Assembly (NCBI RefSeq): GCF_011603255.1
Contig: NZ_JAANCM010000007.1
Coordinates: forward strand, 124,001-188,000
DNA from: Ferranicluibacter rubi
Lineage (GTDB): Bacteria > Pseudomonadota > Alphaproteobacteria > Rhizobiales > Rhizobiaceae
Length of the DNA: 64,000 nt
Direction: 5' to 3'
Below the pieces are notes generated by a model. It did no database searches. It had not been told where the DNA came from and worked only from the letters and a program-made list of their open reading frames with translations. Position 1 is the first letter of the stretch, and each line of letters opens with the position of its first letter. This document shows positions 1-9,633 of this stretch, piece by piece. The position numbers and the translations under genes were made by a program.

Positions 1-308
1 CCCGTCGTCGGCAATCGCTCTTCGCGATCCGTGGCAGGCATCTCAATGGCGAACTCGCTGCTCGGGGCGGCAATCTGAACCGGAATAAACGCAGATGTCG
101 AAGACGGCGATAATGGATGTGCCGGGGTATGTTTCCTGATCCATTTCCAAACGAGGTTCGCGTTGACCCCGTGTTCTCGCGCAAGTTTCGATACTGATGC
201 GCCGGGTTCAAGGCAGGCCGCAACGAGGCGATCTTTTGAACCTTGATCGAAGCGCCGTCTTCCATTCCGACCAACCAGCCGCACAGCGAGTTTTTGACCT
301 TCACCCAT
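1..308 (-). CDS. IS66-type TnpA (orf1), partial at window edge
   Basis: The reading frame starts at ATG 308 and runs off the left edge (about 102 codons visible). The product opens MGEGQKLAVRLVGRNGRR and has a helix-turn-helix with the pattern 'LVAACLEPGASVSKLAREHG', as in IS66 TnpA, a small DNA-binding helper of the IS66 transposase. It is clearly related to the TnpA at 2016-2471, and both share the same leader (GGTGGACACCAA just before the ATG), but they face in opposite directions. Whether the element is whole to the left cannot be seen. Confidence 0.75.
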   Translation of the reverse strand, partial: MGEGQKLAVRLVGRNGRRRFDQGSKDRLVAACLEPGASVSKLAREHGVNANLVWKWIRKHTPAHPLSPSSTSAFIPVQIAAPSSEFAIEMPATDREERLPTT

Positions 309-327
309 ACTTGGTGTCCACCTTTTT

Positions 328-1996
328 TCAGACCGTCCTAAAACGTCGAAGGATCGGGTGATACGCGGACTCGTCTTGGACCGATGAGGAATTCTTGGGA
401 ATTTCTCTCATTAACGCGATTGGGGCAGTAGGAGACCAAAATGTAGTATCTTAATGGATTTTCCTGCGCTCAAAACGCAGATTTCCCGATTATGCCTTCA
501 TAGCGCCTATCAGATCCGGGATGCTAACAAGGGCGATTGCCCTTCTGATATTATAGGCGACTGCAGTTAGGCTAAACTCTCCCTGAACGTGGTTCAGCCC
601 ACGCATCAGGAACGCGCCTTGGTTCATCCATTGCTTAATAGTCCCAAACGGATGCTCAACGCTTTCCTTTCTCTGACTCATAATATTTGGACGTTGGCTC
701 AGCCTTTCCGCCATGCGATCAAGAACAGCTGCATTCTCCAGGCGCATGATCTGTCGAAAGGCAGTTGGCGTGCATCTGTTTTTGATGGCACATGATTGGC
801 AGGCGATGCGGTTTGCAAAATAGGTTCTTGCAAGACCTCGTTTTTTACCACTCCGACGAGGAGACATGACTGCGCCATTGGGGCAGATATAGGCGTTTAT
901 ATCTGGCTGGTAGGTGAACTTCCCCTTCGAGAAAAACCCATCATCTATTGTCGATCCACGGTTTGGTCTTGGCACATAGGCGGTGACGCCAGCCTTCTCG
1001 CAAGCTTCTATGTCTTCGATCTTGTAATAGCCACGATCGGCAACTGCCTCGATCTGCTCGACACCGAGTAGCTGCATGGCCGACTCAACGGTCGGCGCCA
1101 GCAAGCCGATATCGAGAACATTGTTGCTGACTTTTTCCTCAGCGATCAGCTTATGCTTCACGTCAACTGCCCGCTGAACGTTGTACCCAACCCCAACTTT
1201 CATCATATTCGGCATAGCCCTGCTATCTGGATCCGTCAGCGATATCTGATCCTCACCTGTGCGGTCCAGCTCGGCAAGCAAACTGCTGAACTTCTGCCGC
1301 CTCGTCCTGAGCGCCGCAATCTTCTTCTCAGTGTCACTGCTTCTACCGGTCGAACGGATATTACTGGCCGCTTTCTCCTCGTCGGCATCACCGTCATCAA
1401 GCGCTTTCACATAGTCGGAAAGTTTTTCGTCGGCGCGACGTACAAGATCCAACAGCTTTGTGCGCGTGAAGTTGCGATGCCTATTATTGACCGCCTTGAT
1501 GCGCGTACCATCCACGGCAAGCATTTCCCTGCCGAACAAATCGAGCCGACGACAGACGATGGCAAACTCGCGGAAAATTTGCTTGAAGGCTGCGCAATTC
1601 ACTCGGCGAAAAGATGCGATTGTCCGATAATCAGGTTTCAGATGGCGCAGCAGCCAGATCACCTCGATATTACGGCGGGTTTCTGCTTCCAGCTTTCGGC
1701 TCGAACGTACCCGATTCAAATATCCGTAGAGATAAAGTTTAAGCAGATCAGCCGGATCGTAGCCGGGGCGGCCCGTCTCTTTTGCCGTTACGCGGGAAAA
1801 CCCAGCGGCGACAAGATCAATGCTATCCACAAAGGCCTCAATGAGGCGAACCGGATTGTCCGATCCGACATAGTCATCAACCGCTTCGGGGAGAAGCAGC
1901 AGCTGCGAACGGTCTGAGCCAGATAAATGTGCCATGTAAACAACATACTACGGTTCACTTGCCGTTGGAATCCCGAGGAGTTTTTGCACAGTCTGA
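328..1996 (-). mobile_element. IS1182-family element (ends approximate)
   Basis: One transposase gene fills the element. Candidate terminal inverted repeats are TCAGACCGTCCTAAAACGTC (328-347) and, read inward from the other side, TCAGACTGTGCAAAAACTCC, agreeing at about 14 of 20 positions. The sequences outside both ends are near-identical IS66 leaders in inverted orientation, so the exact boundaries and any target duplication cannot be separated from IS66 homology. Confidence 0.5.
490..1935 (-). CDS. IS1182-family transposase
   Basis: This 481-residue DDE transposase has the layout of IS1182/Transposase_11 proteins. The N-terminal domain carries 'GRPGYDPADLLKLYLYGY' (about residues 55-72) and a block about 'RTIASFRR'. 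The likely catalytic residues are D142 in 'AVDGTRIKA', D300 in 'AVADRGYY' and E427 in 'SVEHPFGTIK'. A basic zinc-finger-like stretch with 'CQSCAIKNRC' (about 379-388) precedes the last catalytic residue. The length matches the family and there is no frameshift, so the enzyme may be active. It lies between two divergent IS66 tnpA genes. Confidence 0.92.
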   Translation of the reverse strand: MAHLSGSDRSQLLLLPEAVDDYVGSDNPVRLIEAFVDSIDLVAAGFSRVTAKETGRPGYDPADLLKLYLYGYLNRVRSSRKLEAETRRNIEVIWLLRHLKPDYRTIASFRRVNCAAFKQIFREFAIVCRRLDLFGREMLAVDGTRIKAVNNRHRNFTRTKLLDLVRRADEKLSDYVKALDDGDADEEKAASNIRSTGRSSDTEKKIAALRTRRQKFSSLLAELDRTGEDQISLTDPDSRAMPNMMKVGVGYNVQRAVDVKHKLIAEEKVSNNVLDIGLLAPTVESAMQLLGVEQIEAVADRGYYKIEDIEACEKAGVTAYVPRPNRGSTIDDGFFSKGKFTYQPDINAYICPNGAVMSPRRSGKKRGLARTYFANRIACQSCAIKNRCTPTAFRQIMRLENAAVLDRMAERLSQRPNIMSQRKESVEHPFGTIKQWMNQGAFLMRGLNHVQGEFSLTAVAYNIRRAIALVSIPDLIGAMKA

Positions 1997-2015
1997 AAAT
2001 AGGTGGACACCAAAC

Positions 2016-2471
2016 ATGAGTGACGAAGAGCAGAAACTGCGCGTGCGGTTGGTGGGGCGTGATGGACGACGCCGCTATGATCGGGGATCAAAGGAGCGGC
2101 TTGTTGCGGCCTGCCTTCAGCCTGGTGTGTCGATATCCGGCCTTGCGCTTATGCATGGGATCAATGCCAACCTACTGCGCAAATGGGTCAAGGATGCCAG
2201 GGAGGCTGGCTTGTCGGCGGGATCTGCAAGCTCACCGTTTATCCCGGTCGTCGCAGCAGACTGTAGCCTGCCTGTCGGGATGCGCCCGCTGGATATCACG
2301 GTCGCGGATAGCGAAGAACACCCTGCATCACGGGGCAAGGCTAATCTGTCGGGTTCTTCCACAATCAGTGCATGCTTGCCGAATGGAGTGAAGCTCACGC
2401 CGCAATCCGGTGATGTGGATTCGTTGACGCCGATCATTGGAGTGCCTTGCCATGTTCAGACTGGGCGCTGA
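2016..2471 (+). CDS. IS66-family TnpA (first IS66 copy)
   Basis: The start is taken at ATG 2016, after the leader shared with the copy at 308, rather than at the in-frame ATG 1929 that lies toward the IS1182 end. The 151-residue product begins MSDEEQKLRVRLVGRDGRR and carries an HTH with 'LVAACLQPGVSISGLALMHG'. It is an accessory DNA-binding protein of an IS66 transposase. The next gene, tnpB, overlaps its 3' end but is cut after about 16 codons, so this TnpA is an orphan of a broken element. Confidence 0.85.
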   Translation: MSDEEQKLRVRLVGRDGRRRYDRGSKERLVAACLQPGVSISGLALMHGINANLLRKWVKDAREAGLSAGSASSPFIPVVAADCSLPVGMRPLDITVADSEEHPASRGKANLSGSSTISACLPNGVKLTPQSGDVDSLTPIIGVPCHVQTGR

Positions 2472-2499
2472 TCTGAAGGTCTACATGCACCGTGAGCAG
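2452..2499 (+). pseudogene. IS66 tnpB, 5' fragment
   Basis: ATG 2452 opens the typical IS66 TnpB start 'MFRLGADLKVYMHRE'. The frame is then lost exactly where the GTAAGCG end of the next IS66 element begins (2502). It marks the target gene of that insertion. The rest of this tnpB was not found beyond the other end of the inserted element (10406). Confidence 0.8.
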
Positions 2500-2577
2500 A
2501 GTAAGCGCGTAGTGCACCCCACGTATCATTCGGACTGCTGATCGGCGATTTTCTGCATGAGTCATGCGGAGAGTCCT

Positions 2578-2964
2578 ATGAATGATAGTGTGAATCAGCC
2601 TCGATCCTTTGAGGTTTTGACGGCAGAACGAGTCCGACGTCGGCGCAAGCCGCGGGATTGGTCGGATGACGAAAAGGCGCGGATCGTCGCCGCGACGCTG
2701 CAGCCTGGGGCCAATGTCTCGGCGGTTGCCCGGTCTGAAGGCTTGGATCCCTCGCAGCTTTACGGGTGGCGTCGCAACGCACTGGCATCGGGAGTTGTTG
2801 CGCCCCTGACGGAGAGAACGGGCAAGGAGATCAAGTTCGCCCGCGTTGAAACGGTCAGCAGCTCTGCGGTGGAAATCGTCATCGGCGATATCATGGTGCG
2901 CCTCAGCGACGATTTTGACCCTGATCACCTGGTGAAGGTTCTGCAGGCGGTTCGCAAGGCATGA
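2578..2964 (+). CDS. IS66-family TnpA (copy 2)
   Basis: The start at ATG 2578 is preferred because GGAGAG lies just upstream; ATG 2557 is in frame but has a poorer ribosome site. The 128-residue product has an N-terminal HTH ('ARIVAATLQPGANVSAVARS', 'QLYGWRRNAL') followed by the usual C-terminal segment of IS66 OrfA. It overlaps tnpB by four bases (ATGA at 2961-2964), so the two are translationally coupled. It is required with TnpB and TnpC for IS66 transposition. Confidence 0.88.
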   Translation: MNDSVNQPRSFEVLTAERVRRRRKPRDWSDDEKARIVAATLQPGANVSAVARSEGLDPSQLYGWRRNALASGVVAPLTERTGKEIKFARVETVSSSAVEIVIGDIMVRLSDDFDPDHLVKVLQAVRKA

Positions 2965-3305
2965 TCGCGTCGGGTGTGGTGGTTTATGTGTCGTGCCAGC
3001 CGATCGACTTCCGCAAGGGAGCCGCCTCCTTGATGGCGCTGGTGAGGGATGGCGGTCTCGATCCTTTCAATGGCGCGCTTTACGTCTTCCGGTCGAAACG
3101 GGCCGATCGTATTCGTATAGTCTGGTGGGATGGCAGTGGTGTTTGCCTCTATTCGAAAACCTTGGAAGATCAAGGCTTCTGCTGGCCGGGCATATCGGCG
3201 GCACGGATACGTCTGGACCATTCTCAGCTTATGGCATTGCTGGCCGGAATGGATTGGAAAAAGATCCGCCCGACCAAGGTCAGGCGGCCCCTGTTGACGG
3301 GCTGA
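2961..3305 (+). CDS. IS66-family TnpB (copy 2)
   Basis: The 114-residue protein has the IS66 OrfB signature: 'PIDFRKGAASLMALV', 'FRSKRADRIRIVWWDGSG' and 'LYSKTLEDQGFCWP'. Its start overlaps the tnpA stop. Length is normal for the family and the frame is intact. IS66 TnpB is an accessory protein whose biochemical role is not settled. Confidence 0.9.
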   Translation: MIASGVVVYVSCQPIDFRKGAASLMALVRDGGLDPFNGALYVFRSKRADRIRIVWWDGSGVCLYSKTLEDQGFCWPGISAARIRLDHSQLMALLAGMDWKKIRPTKVRRPLLTG

Positions 3306-3380
3306 CAGCGCCTGCGGCAAGATGAATCATGCCGCTGTAATGGTTGGGAAAACGGCTGTTTTTGTGCTCTAATCCTTCCC

Positions 3381-4817
3381 ATGGATTTGCCCCTTCACGA
3401 CCTGCCGGACGACGTTGACGCGCTGAAAGCGATGGTTCTTGCGCTGGCCCGCGAACAAGCCGTCAAGGAGGCCCGGCTTGTCGCCGCCGAAGCTGAGATC
3501 GCCCGCCTGGAAGCCGTCGAGAAGAGCGCCAACGAGCGGATCACCAATCTCACATCGATCCTGAAGGTTCTGCAGCGCACACAACATGGCACCCGTTCCG
3601 AGCGGCTGCGCCTTGGCGTCAATGAGGAACAGGTGTCCTTTGCCTTCGAGGAAGTCGAGACCGGCCTTTCGGCAATCCAGAGCGAGCTTGATCACGCGGC
3701 TAAAGACAAGCCGAAACGAGCACCACGTCCGCGCAAGGGTTTTGCCGTTCATCTCGAACGCATCGAGGAGGTGATCGAGCCGGAGATCCCGGCCGGCTGC
3801 AAGGGACTGGAAAAGGTCCTGATCGGTGAGGATCGCTCCGAACGGCTGGATGTCGTGCCGCCGAAGTTCCGGGTCATCGTGACGCGCCGCCCCAAATACG
3901 CCTTCCGCGGCCACGATGGTGTGCTCCAGGCTTTGGCACCGGCGCACATCATCGAAAGCGGCCTGCCGACGGAGCGACTGCTCGCCTATATCGCCGTCTC
4001 CAAATACGCCGACGGCCTTCCGCTTTACCGGCAGGAAGCAATCTATCTACGCGACGGTGTCGAGATCAGCCGATCGGTGATGGCCCAGTGGATGGGGCAT
4101 CTGGGCTTCGAACTTCAGATTTGCGCCGATTATATCCTCGAGCGCGTCAAGGAGGGAGAAAGGGTCTTCGCCGACGAGACGACCTTGCCCACGCTTGCGC
4201 CCGGTTCGGGGAAAACGACGAAAGCATGGCTTTGGGCTTATGCTCGCGATGATAGACCCTATGGCGGAACCAGCCCGCCGATGGTTGCCTATCGTTTTGA
4301 GGATAGTAGGGGCGCTGATTGCGTGGCGCGGCATCTCTCCGGGTTCAGCGGCATCCTGCAAGTTGACGGATACTCGGCCTATACCAGTCTGGCCAAGACG
4401 CGTGCCAAAGCCGGCAGCAATGAAACGATCCATCTCGCAGGGTGTTGGGCGCATCTTCGCCGCAAGTTTTACGACTTTCACATCAGCGGTGTCTCGAAGG
4501 CTGCAACGGATACGATCATCGCGATGACCGAGTTGTGGCAGATCGAGGATGAGGCCCGCGGTCGGGATGCCGACAGCCGCTCCACACTGCGTCAGGAAAA
4601 ATCTGCAACCATCGTCTCCGGCCTCTTTGATCTTTGGGAAAAGGAACTGGGCAAGGTCTCTGGCAAGTCCAAGACCGCCGAGGCGATCCGCTACGCACTC
4701 ACCCGGCGCGAGGCGCTGGAACGCTTTCTGACTGACGGGCGGGTCGAGATCGACTCAAATATTGTCGAACGTGCCATCAGGCCGCAAACGATCACGAGAA
4801 AAAACAGTCTATTGTGA
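3381..4817 (+). pseudogene. IS66 transposase TnpC (copy 2), 5' part
   Basis: About 478 codons of the DDE transposase of IS66 copy 2 are read here. An N-terminal coiled coil (leucine-rich region, about residues 20-60) is followed by 'GTRSERLRLG', the DDE core with 'DETTLPTLAPG' and 'LQVDGYSAY', and 'VEIDSNIVERAIRP'. The normal C-terminal tail is missing: the frame ends in the inserted GTGAGCG terminus of copy 3. The lost tail is found intact at 10204-10398. Joining the two across one copy of the 8-bp repeat restores KNSLFAGSEGGG. Confidence 0.9.
4806..4813. repeat. Left 8-bp target duplication of IS66 copy 3
   Basis: AGTCTATT lies directly before the GTGAGCGTCCGG terminus at 4814. The identical AGTCTATT follows the opposite terminus at 10204. 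Eight bases is the size expected for IS66 insertion. Confidence 0.95.
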
Positions 4818-4902
4818 GCGTCCGGTGAGCCGGTTTTGGTCGTGTGCATAATTGGCGCAAGTTACGTCACAGATGATTCATTTGTGACGTAACAGGGTAT
4901 GA

Positions 4903-5289
4903 ATGGCCAAGGTTGAGATCCTGACGGGTACGGAGCGACAGCGGCGGTGGTCGACAGAGCAGAAGCTTTCGATATTGCGCGAAGCATTCAGCGCGGATGG
5001 CAACGTTTCGGACGTGGCACGTCGGCACGACGTTCTTCCGCAGCAGATTTACGCCTGGCGAAGGAAACTCTTGCCACCCGAACTGAAACCTTCAGAGACC
5101 GTATCGTTCGTCCCGGTGTCGCTTGTCGGGGGCTCTGAGAGCTTAAGTGACGGCTCCAAGAGGAGCGGCGCTCGGTCTCGATGGAAAGACGTTGAAATTG
5201 TCCTGAGGAATGGCCGCTTGCTGAGAATTGCGGCGGACATGGATCTCGAGCTGCTATCGTCGCTGGTGGCCTGTCTGGAGGCGGCGTGA
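4903..5289 (+). CDS. IS66-family TnpA (copy 3)
   Basis: The 128-residue HTH protein begins MAKVEILTGTERQRRWS and carries 'LSILREAFSADGNVSDVARR' and 'PQQIYAWRRKLLP', typical of IS66 OrfA. Its stop overlaps the tnpB start (ATGA at 5286-5289). The gene is intact. It differs in sequence from the copy 2 TnpA, so the two elements are different IS66 members rather than duplicates. Confidence 0.9.
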   Translation: MAKVEILTGTERQRRWSTEQKLSILREAFSADGNVSDVARRHDVLPQQIYAWRRKLLPPELKPSETVSFVPVSLVGGSESLSDGSKRSGARSRWKDVEIVLRNGRLLRIAADMDLELLSSLVACLEAA

Positions 5290-5633
5290 TCGGGCCTTCC
5301 GGGAATGTGCGGGTCTATCTGGCCTGCGGAGTGACCGACATGCGGCGTGGCATTGATGGTCTGTCGGCGCTGGTTGAGACGGTCGTGAAGGAGGCACCGG
5401 GCTCGGGTGCGATCTTCGGCTTCCGCGGAAAGCGCGCCGATCGGATCAAGCTTCTCTGGTGGGATGGCCAAGGGTTTTGCCTATTTTACAAGGTTCTTGA
5501 ACGCGGATACTTTCCCTGGCCGACGGCGAAAGAAGGCGTTGCGCACCTGACGCAGGCGCAGCTTTCGATGCTTGTGGAAGGGATCGACTGGCGCCGGCCG
5601 GCGTGGACTTCCGCTCCCGGTCGAACGGGATAA
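5286..5633 (+). CDS. IS66-family TnpB (copy 3)
   Basis: The 115-residue protein carries the family pattern 'VTDMRRGIDGLSALVET', 'GFRGKRADRIKLLWWDGQG' and 'LVEGIDWRRP'. It starts in a four-base overlap with tnpA. The frame is whole and the length is standard. It acts with TnpA and TnpC in IS66 movement. Confidence 0.9.
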   Translation: MIGPSGNVRVYLACGVTDMRRGIDGLSALVETVVKEAPGSGAIFGFRGKRADRIKLLWWDGQGFCLFYKVLERGYFPWPTAKEGVAHLTQAQLSMLVEGIDWRRPAWTSAPGRTG

Positions 5634-5705
5634 AAGCTATATTTTGCAGGGAGATCCGGGGCAAAATACTGGCGATTTTGGCGCAAATCGGCTACATTTG
5701 CGGGT

Positions 5706-7051
5706 ATGGAAACAACGCCGCTGGACAGTCAGGACGAGCTATCTGTTTTGCGCGCACTCGTCGCGGAACAGGCGGCGAAACTTGAGAGCCAGCAAGCCGA
5801 AGTCAGCAAGCGAGACTCCATTATCGGGCTCCTGCGCGCGCAACTGGAGCTGCTCCGCCATCGGCAGCATGGCGCTTCTTCGGAAAAGATCGACCGGAAG
5901 ATCGAGCAGTTTGAGCTGATGCTGGAGGAGATCGAGGCCTCCCGTGCCGAGGCTGAGATGCGCTCCGGGAAAGCTCCTCTGCCGGAGTTGGATGACGCGC
6001 CGGACAAGCCGAAGCGCAAGCCATTGCCCGATGGTCTTCCAACTGAAGAGCTGGTCTATGCGGCGCCCTGCAATTGCCCGACCTGTGGTGGCACCTCGTT
6101 CCTGAAGGCGGCCGACAGGGTGGTCCAGGTGCTGGAGCACGTGCCTGCGTCCATAAAGATTGTCCGCCATGTCGAAAAGCGCATGATCTGCAGGGAGTGC
6201 GACACGACGGTAGCGGGTGAGATGCCGACCCTGCCGATCGAGCGCGGCAAGCCCGGACCAGGATTGCTGGCCCATATCATGGTCGCCAAATTCGATGATC
6301 ACATCCCCCTCTACCGCCTATCCGAGATGTACGACCGGCTGGGCATAGACATCTCCCGCTCCGTCATGGCGGACTGGGTCGGCCGCGTCTCCGTTCTACT
6401 GGCTCCTCTTATCTTGCTGATCAGAGCCCATATCGCCGCGCTCGACCGAATACATACGGACGATACCCCGGTCGATGTTCTTGACCCCGGGCGGGGCAAG
6501 ACAAAAACCGGCAGGGTCTGGGTCTATGTCTTCGATGGAAGCGGTTACCAAGATCCCACTCCCGGCGCGATCGCCTATTACTATAGCCCCGACCGCAAGG
6601 GCGTGCATCCGGCTGACCATCTCGCAAACTTCAGCGGTGTGATGCATGCCGATGGCTATGGCGGCTACAAGAAGCTTTACGGCAACCAGATCATCGAGGC
6701 CGCCTGCATGGCGCATGTGCGCCGCAAGTTCCATGACGTGATCAAGCTGAAGCCGTCACCGATCGCAGACGAAGCGCTATCGCGCATCGGCGCGCTCTAC
6801 GATGTCGAGGATCGCATCCGCGGCATGTCGGCTGACGAGCGACGCAAACTGCGCCAACAACATGCCAAGCCCATACTGGGAGAGCTGAAGGTCTGGATCG
6901 AAGCGACTCTCCCGACACTGCCACAGAAGCAGAAGCTTGCTGAAGCGATGCGATATGCCCTCTCGCGGTGGGCAGCGTTGAGCGTTTACATCGACGATGG
7001 CCGTGTTGAGATCGACAACAACATAGCCGAGCGCGCTATGAGACCGCTTGG
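5706..7051 (+). pseudogene. IS66 transposase TnpC (copy 3), 5' part
   Basis: This holds about 448 codons of a standard IS66 DDE transposase. An N-terminal coiled coil ('LRALVAEQAAKLESQQ', 'LLRHRQHGASSEK') is followed by a zinc-binding motif ('CNCPTCGG', then 'CREC') and a DDE core with 'RIHTDDTPVDVLDPG', 'MHADGYGGYKK' and 'VEIDNNIAERAMRPLG'. Homology stops at codon G449, where the recombinase element begins. The C-terminal 73 codons resume in the same frame at 9634. Confidence 0.92.
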
Positions 7052-7079
7052 CGGACCTGAGTCATTATGCACTCCTTCT

Positions 7080-9155
7080 CTAACTATCTGTAAACATTGG
7101 AAGCGTGTCGGCGTCAGCAAGGCGACACGGGCGACCCTTACGCGCCATCGCAGTTCGGACGGCCGCAGAATTGAGGTCGCAGGCGCGGATTTGATACGGC
7201 GCGCCGGGAACCACCTGCTCGGCAGACAACGCCTTCGTCTTGATCAGATGTCGAATCCGATGATTGGTCACGCCCAACACTGCCGCAGCCTCGGTCATGG
7301 TCAGCCATTCGCCGTCTTTGTCGGCTGATTTGTAGGCGTGGATGGCGCGTACCCGCCTTACCGAAGCGACACGGTGCGCGGTCCAGGTTTTTCCTTGCCC
7401 GGTAGGCATGCCCATTCGATTAAGCGACGCGGCGATATGTTCATCGGACCAGCGGCCAGCCATGCTCCGCATCACCGCCAGAGCATCCTCTGCGGTGGCG
7501 CATCCATGTTCGCCACTCTGAGGTTTGCGGACCCTGAGCTCTGAATGCTGACCACCCTTCCAATGGATCGTCAGCACCACGTCACGCACCGCATCGTCGA
7601 CATCAACGACAATGTCGGCGATGAGCGTGCGCAGCAGTTGTTGGCGCACGCGCATGGTCACATCCGGCGAATCCCAGGCCGACTGCAGATTGTCAGCCAA
7701 GTTCGCGAAGGTGGCTGGGTCGACCTCGATGGTCGAAGGACTTTCGGCAGGCTTGCGCCCTTCCAGATCCCGCACACGGCGGAGCGCTGTTTCCCAATTC
7801 TTCTCAAGCTGCGCGGCAATGAGGCGGTTGTCGGGATCGCATGCCGCATAACGCCGCTCGGCAAGGCTTGCCTCGTAGCGGGCCTGCCGCAGTTCCAGGT
7901 CGTGGATGTGGTGCTGTTCTTCCTGTCGCTCCCGGTGCATCCGCTCCGCTTCAAAAGTCGCCTCGATCGCCAATGGTTCTACCGCGCGCAACAACTCGCG
8001 CGCAACCGCCGCATCGACCCGCGGACCGCCGAACGTCATGCATCGAGGCAAGCCCATCATCAGGTTCGGTTTGTCGCAGCGATAGACGGGCCGGCTTTGC
8101 GGATTTCCCGTATATGCAACACTCAGCCGCCGTCCACACCGACCGCAGTTCAGGAGGCCCGATAGCAATGCTCTGCCGCCGCGGCCTGATTTGGTCCCGC
8201 CCGAGCGACCATAATTGTTCAGCGCCAGTTGTTGTTGGTTACGCTCGTACTCTTCCCAACTGATGTAACCTTCGTGATGATCCCGGATCATCACTTCCCA
8301 GGTGCCAACCGGCTTGCCATGCCCGTAGCTGCGCCGTGCCCTCCCATCGATGATGGTAGTCCGCTTCTCGCTCTTTCCATAGACGTAGACGCCGGCATAG
8401 AAGGGATTCTTCAGGATGCCGATGACATTCCGATAACGGACTGGGGTCCAAACAAAGCTGGTCATGCGACCTTCGTCCGACGGTCACGGGAAGTGGATAT
8501 TGTCCCGTGTCATCGACAAGAGCACTTGGCGTGCGCTTCCAAGCTCATGGAAGCGGGCGAAGATCGACCGGATCACCTCCTGCAGCCGCAGATCCGGATC
8601 AAGCCCGAGCCCCGCTTCTCGATGCCAAATGTAACCGAATGGAACGGAAAGGCGCAATTCTCCACGGCGCGCCTTCGATCTGGCGGCATCGAGCATTCGG
8701 GCTCTTAGCACGCCAAGTTCGAACTCGCTGATACTTCCCTTCATGCCCAACAGGAGCCGATCATTGGGTCTGCACGGATTGTAAACGCCGTCATGGTCAA
8801 TGACGCGAGCTTCGACCAGGCCGCATAGTTCGAGCAGGTGATGCCAATCGCGGCCGTTGCGGGCGAGCCGAGAGGCATCGAAGCATAAAACGGCACCAAC
8901 TTGGCCGGCACATAAAAGGGCGACAAGACGGTCGAAGCCGGGACGCGCGACCGTTCCGCTTGCGGAGCGTCCGAGATCATCGTCTATGGTCTCGATGTCG
9001 CTGAAGCCGTGTTGTCGCGCAACGTCAACAAGATCATACTGACGTCGCTGGCTTTCCAGATTGTTCATAACCTGCGACTGAGAGGACTGACGCACGTAGA
9101 CGACGGCCTTGCGCGTGAGCAGGCCTGTCGGAATGAAATCAGTGCTGGTCATCGT
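7080..9155 (-). pseudogene. Large serine recombinase with one in-frame TGA
   Basis: The frame runs from ATG 9155 to 7080 with a single TGA at 8486-8484. The N-terminal resolvase domain has 'AVVYVRQSSQSQ' (catalytic Ser), 'DDLGRSASG' and 'FDASRLARNGRDW'. After the stop the Recombinase domain continues ('WTPVRYRNVIGILKNPFYAG'), then a zinc ribbon ('NCGRCGRRL'), a coiled region and a C-terminal HTH ('WLTMTEAAAVLGVTNHRIR'). Read through, the joint reads HFP-stop-PSDEGRMTS; an Arg codon CGA changed to TGA would explain it. Both parts are otherwise open, so the change is recent. ATG 9155 overlaps the upstream small gene. Confidence 0.85.
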
Positions 9156-9318
9156 TAAACTCCTCGACGACAAGACCGGCGGCCTGCATCAACAGGCAAG
9201 CCAGCGTCAATATCGCCTTCTTGCGATCCTTCTCGCTCAGTCCGTCGAGCGTCTGGGTTTTGAACATCAGGTCGAGCTGCCGGCCGGACGCCGGCATGAG
9301 CGTATTGCGGGATCTCAT
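9139..9318 (-). CDS. Small protein upstream of the serine recombinase
   Basis: The start is ATG 9318, preceded by AGGAGG at good spacing; ATG 9348 is possible but lacks such a site. The 59-residue product begins MRSRNTLMPASGRQLDLMF and is mostly helical in appearance, with 'GLSEKDRKKAILTLACLLMQ'. Its stop overlaps the recombinase start, indicating coupled translation. I do not recognise a named family. The arrangement suggests a recombinase helper or directionality factor, but that is inference from position only. Confidence 0.6.
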   Translation of the reverse strand: MRSRNTLMPASGRQLDLMFKTQTLDGLSEKDRKKAILTLACLLMQAAGLVVEEFNDDQH

Positions 9319-9505
9319 GATGGTCCTCCTGAGTGATTCTAAGTCCACTTCGGAAGACTGCAGGCTTGTCGGTCCTGGTGACCAGCCTGTTCAATTCGAT
9401 CAGCGCCACCAGATCGACGCCTGGCGGTCCCATGATCATGCCGCCGCAGACCACGGGATCGATCATCCACCCGGCAATCGAAACCACGACGCCTTGCGGC
9501 CCCAA
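9155..9505 (-). CDS. Possible recombinase-associated small ORF, start and end uncertain
   Basis: The same frame is open upstream of ATG 9505 to about 9620 and encodes a protein-like stretch including 'VGDEVEVHYRWHPYFGQK' and 'GPQGVVVSIAGWMIDPVV', without a visible ATG. The conserved-looking part ends near 9340. The remaining codons overlap the 59-residue gene in another frame and look non-coding. The start may have been lost at the element border (9635). Function is unknown. Confidence 0.35.
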   Translation of the reverse strand: MGPQGVVVSIAGWMIDPVVCGGMIMGPPGVDLVALIELNRLVTRTDKPAVFRSGLRITQEDHHEIPQYAHAGVRPAARPDVQNPDARRTEREGSQEGDIDAGLPVDAGRRSCRRGV

Positions 9506-9633
9506 AACCTTCAGAAATCGACCTGTCGCGCGTTCTTCGACACGCCGAACGATTGCCTTCTGGCCGAAATACGGATGCCAGCGATAATGAACCTCGACTT
9601 CATCGCCGACATGGGCAGAATGAACGGGGAATG

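Noticed and set aside
1153..1917. 254-codon frame opposite the IS1182 transposase
   Set aside because: Shadow of the transposase coding strand.
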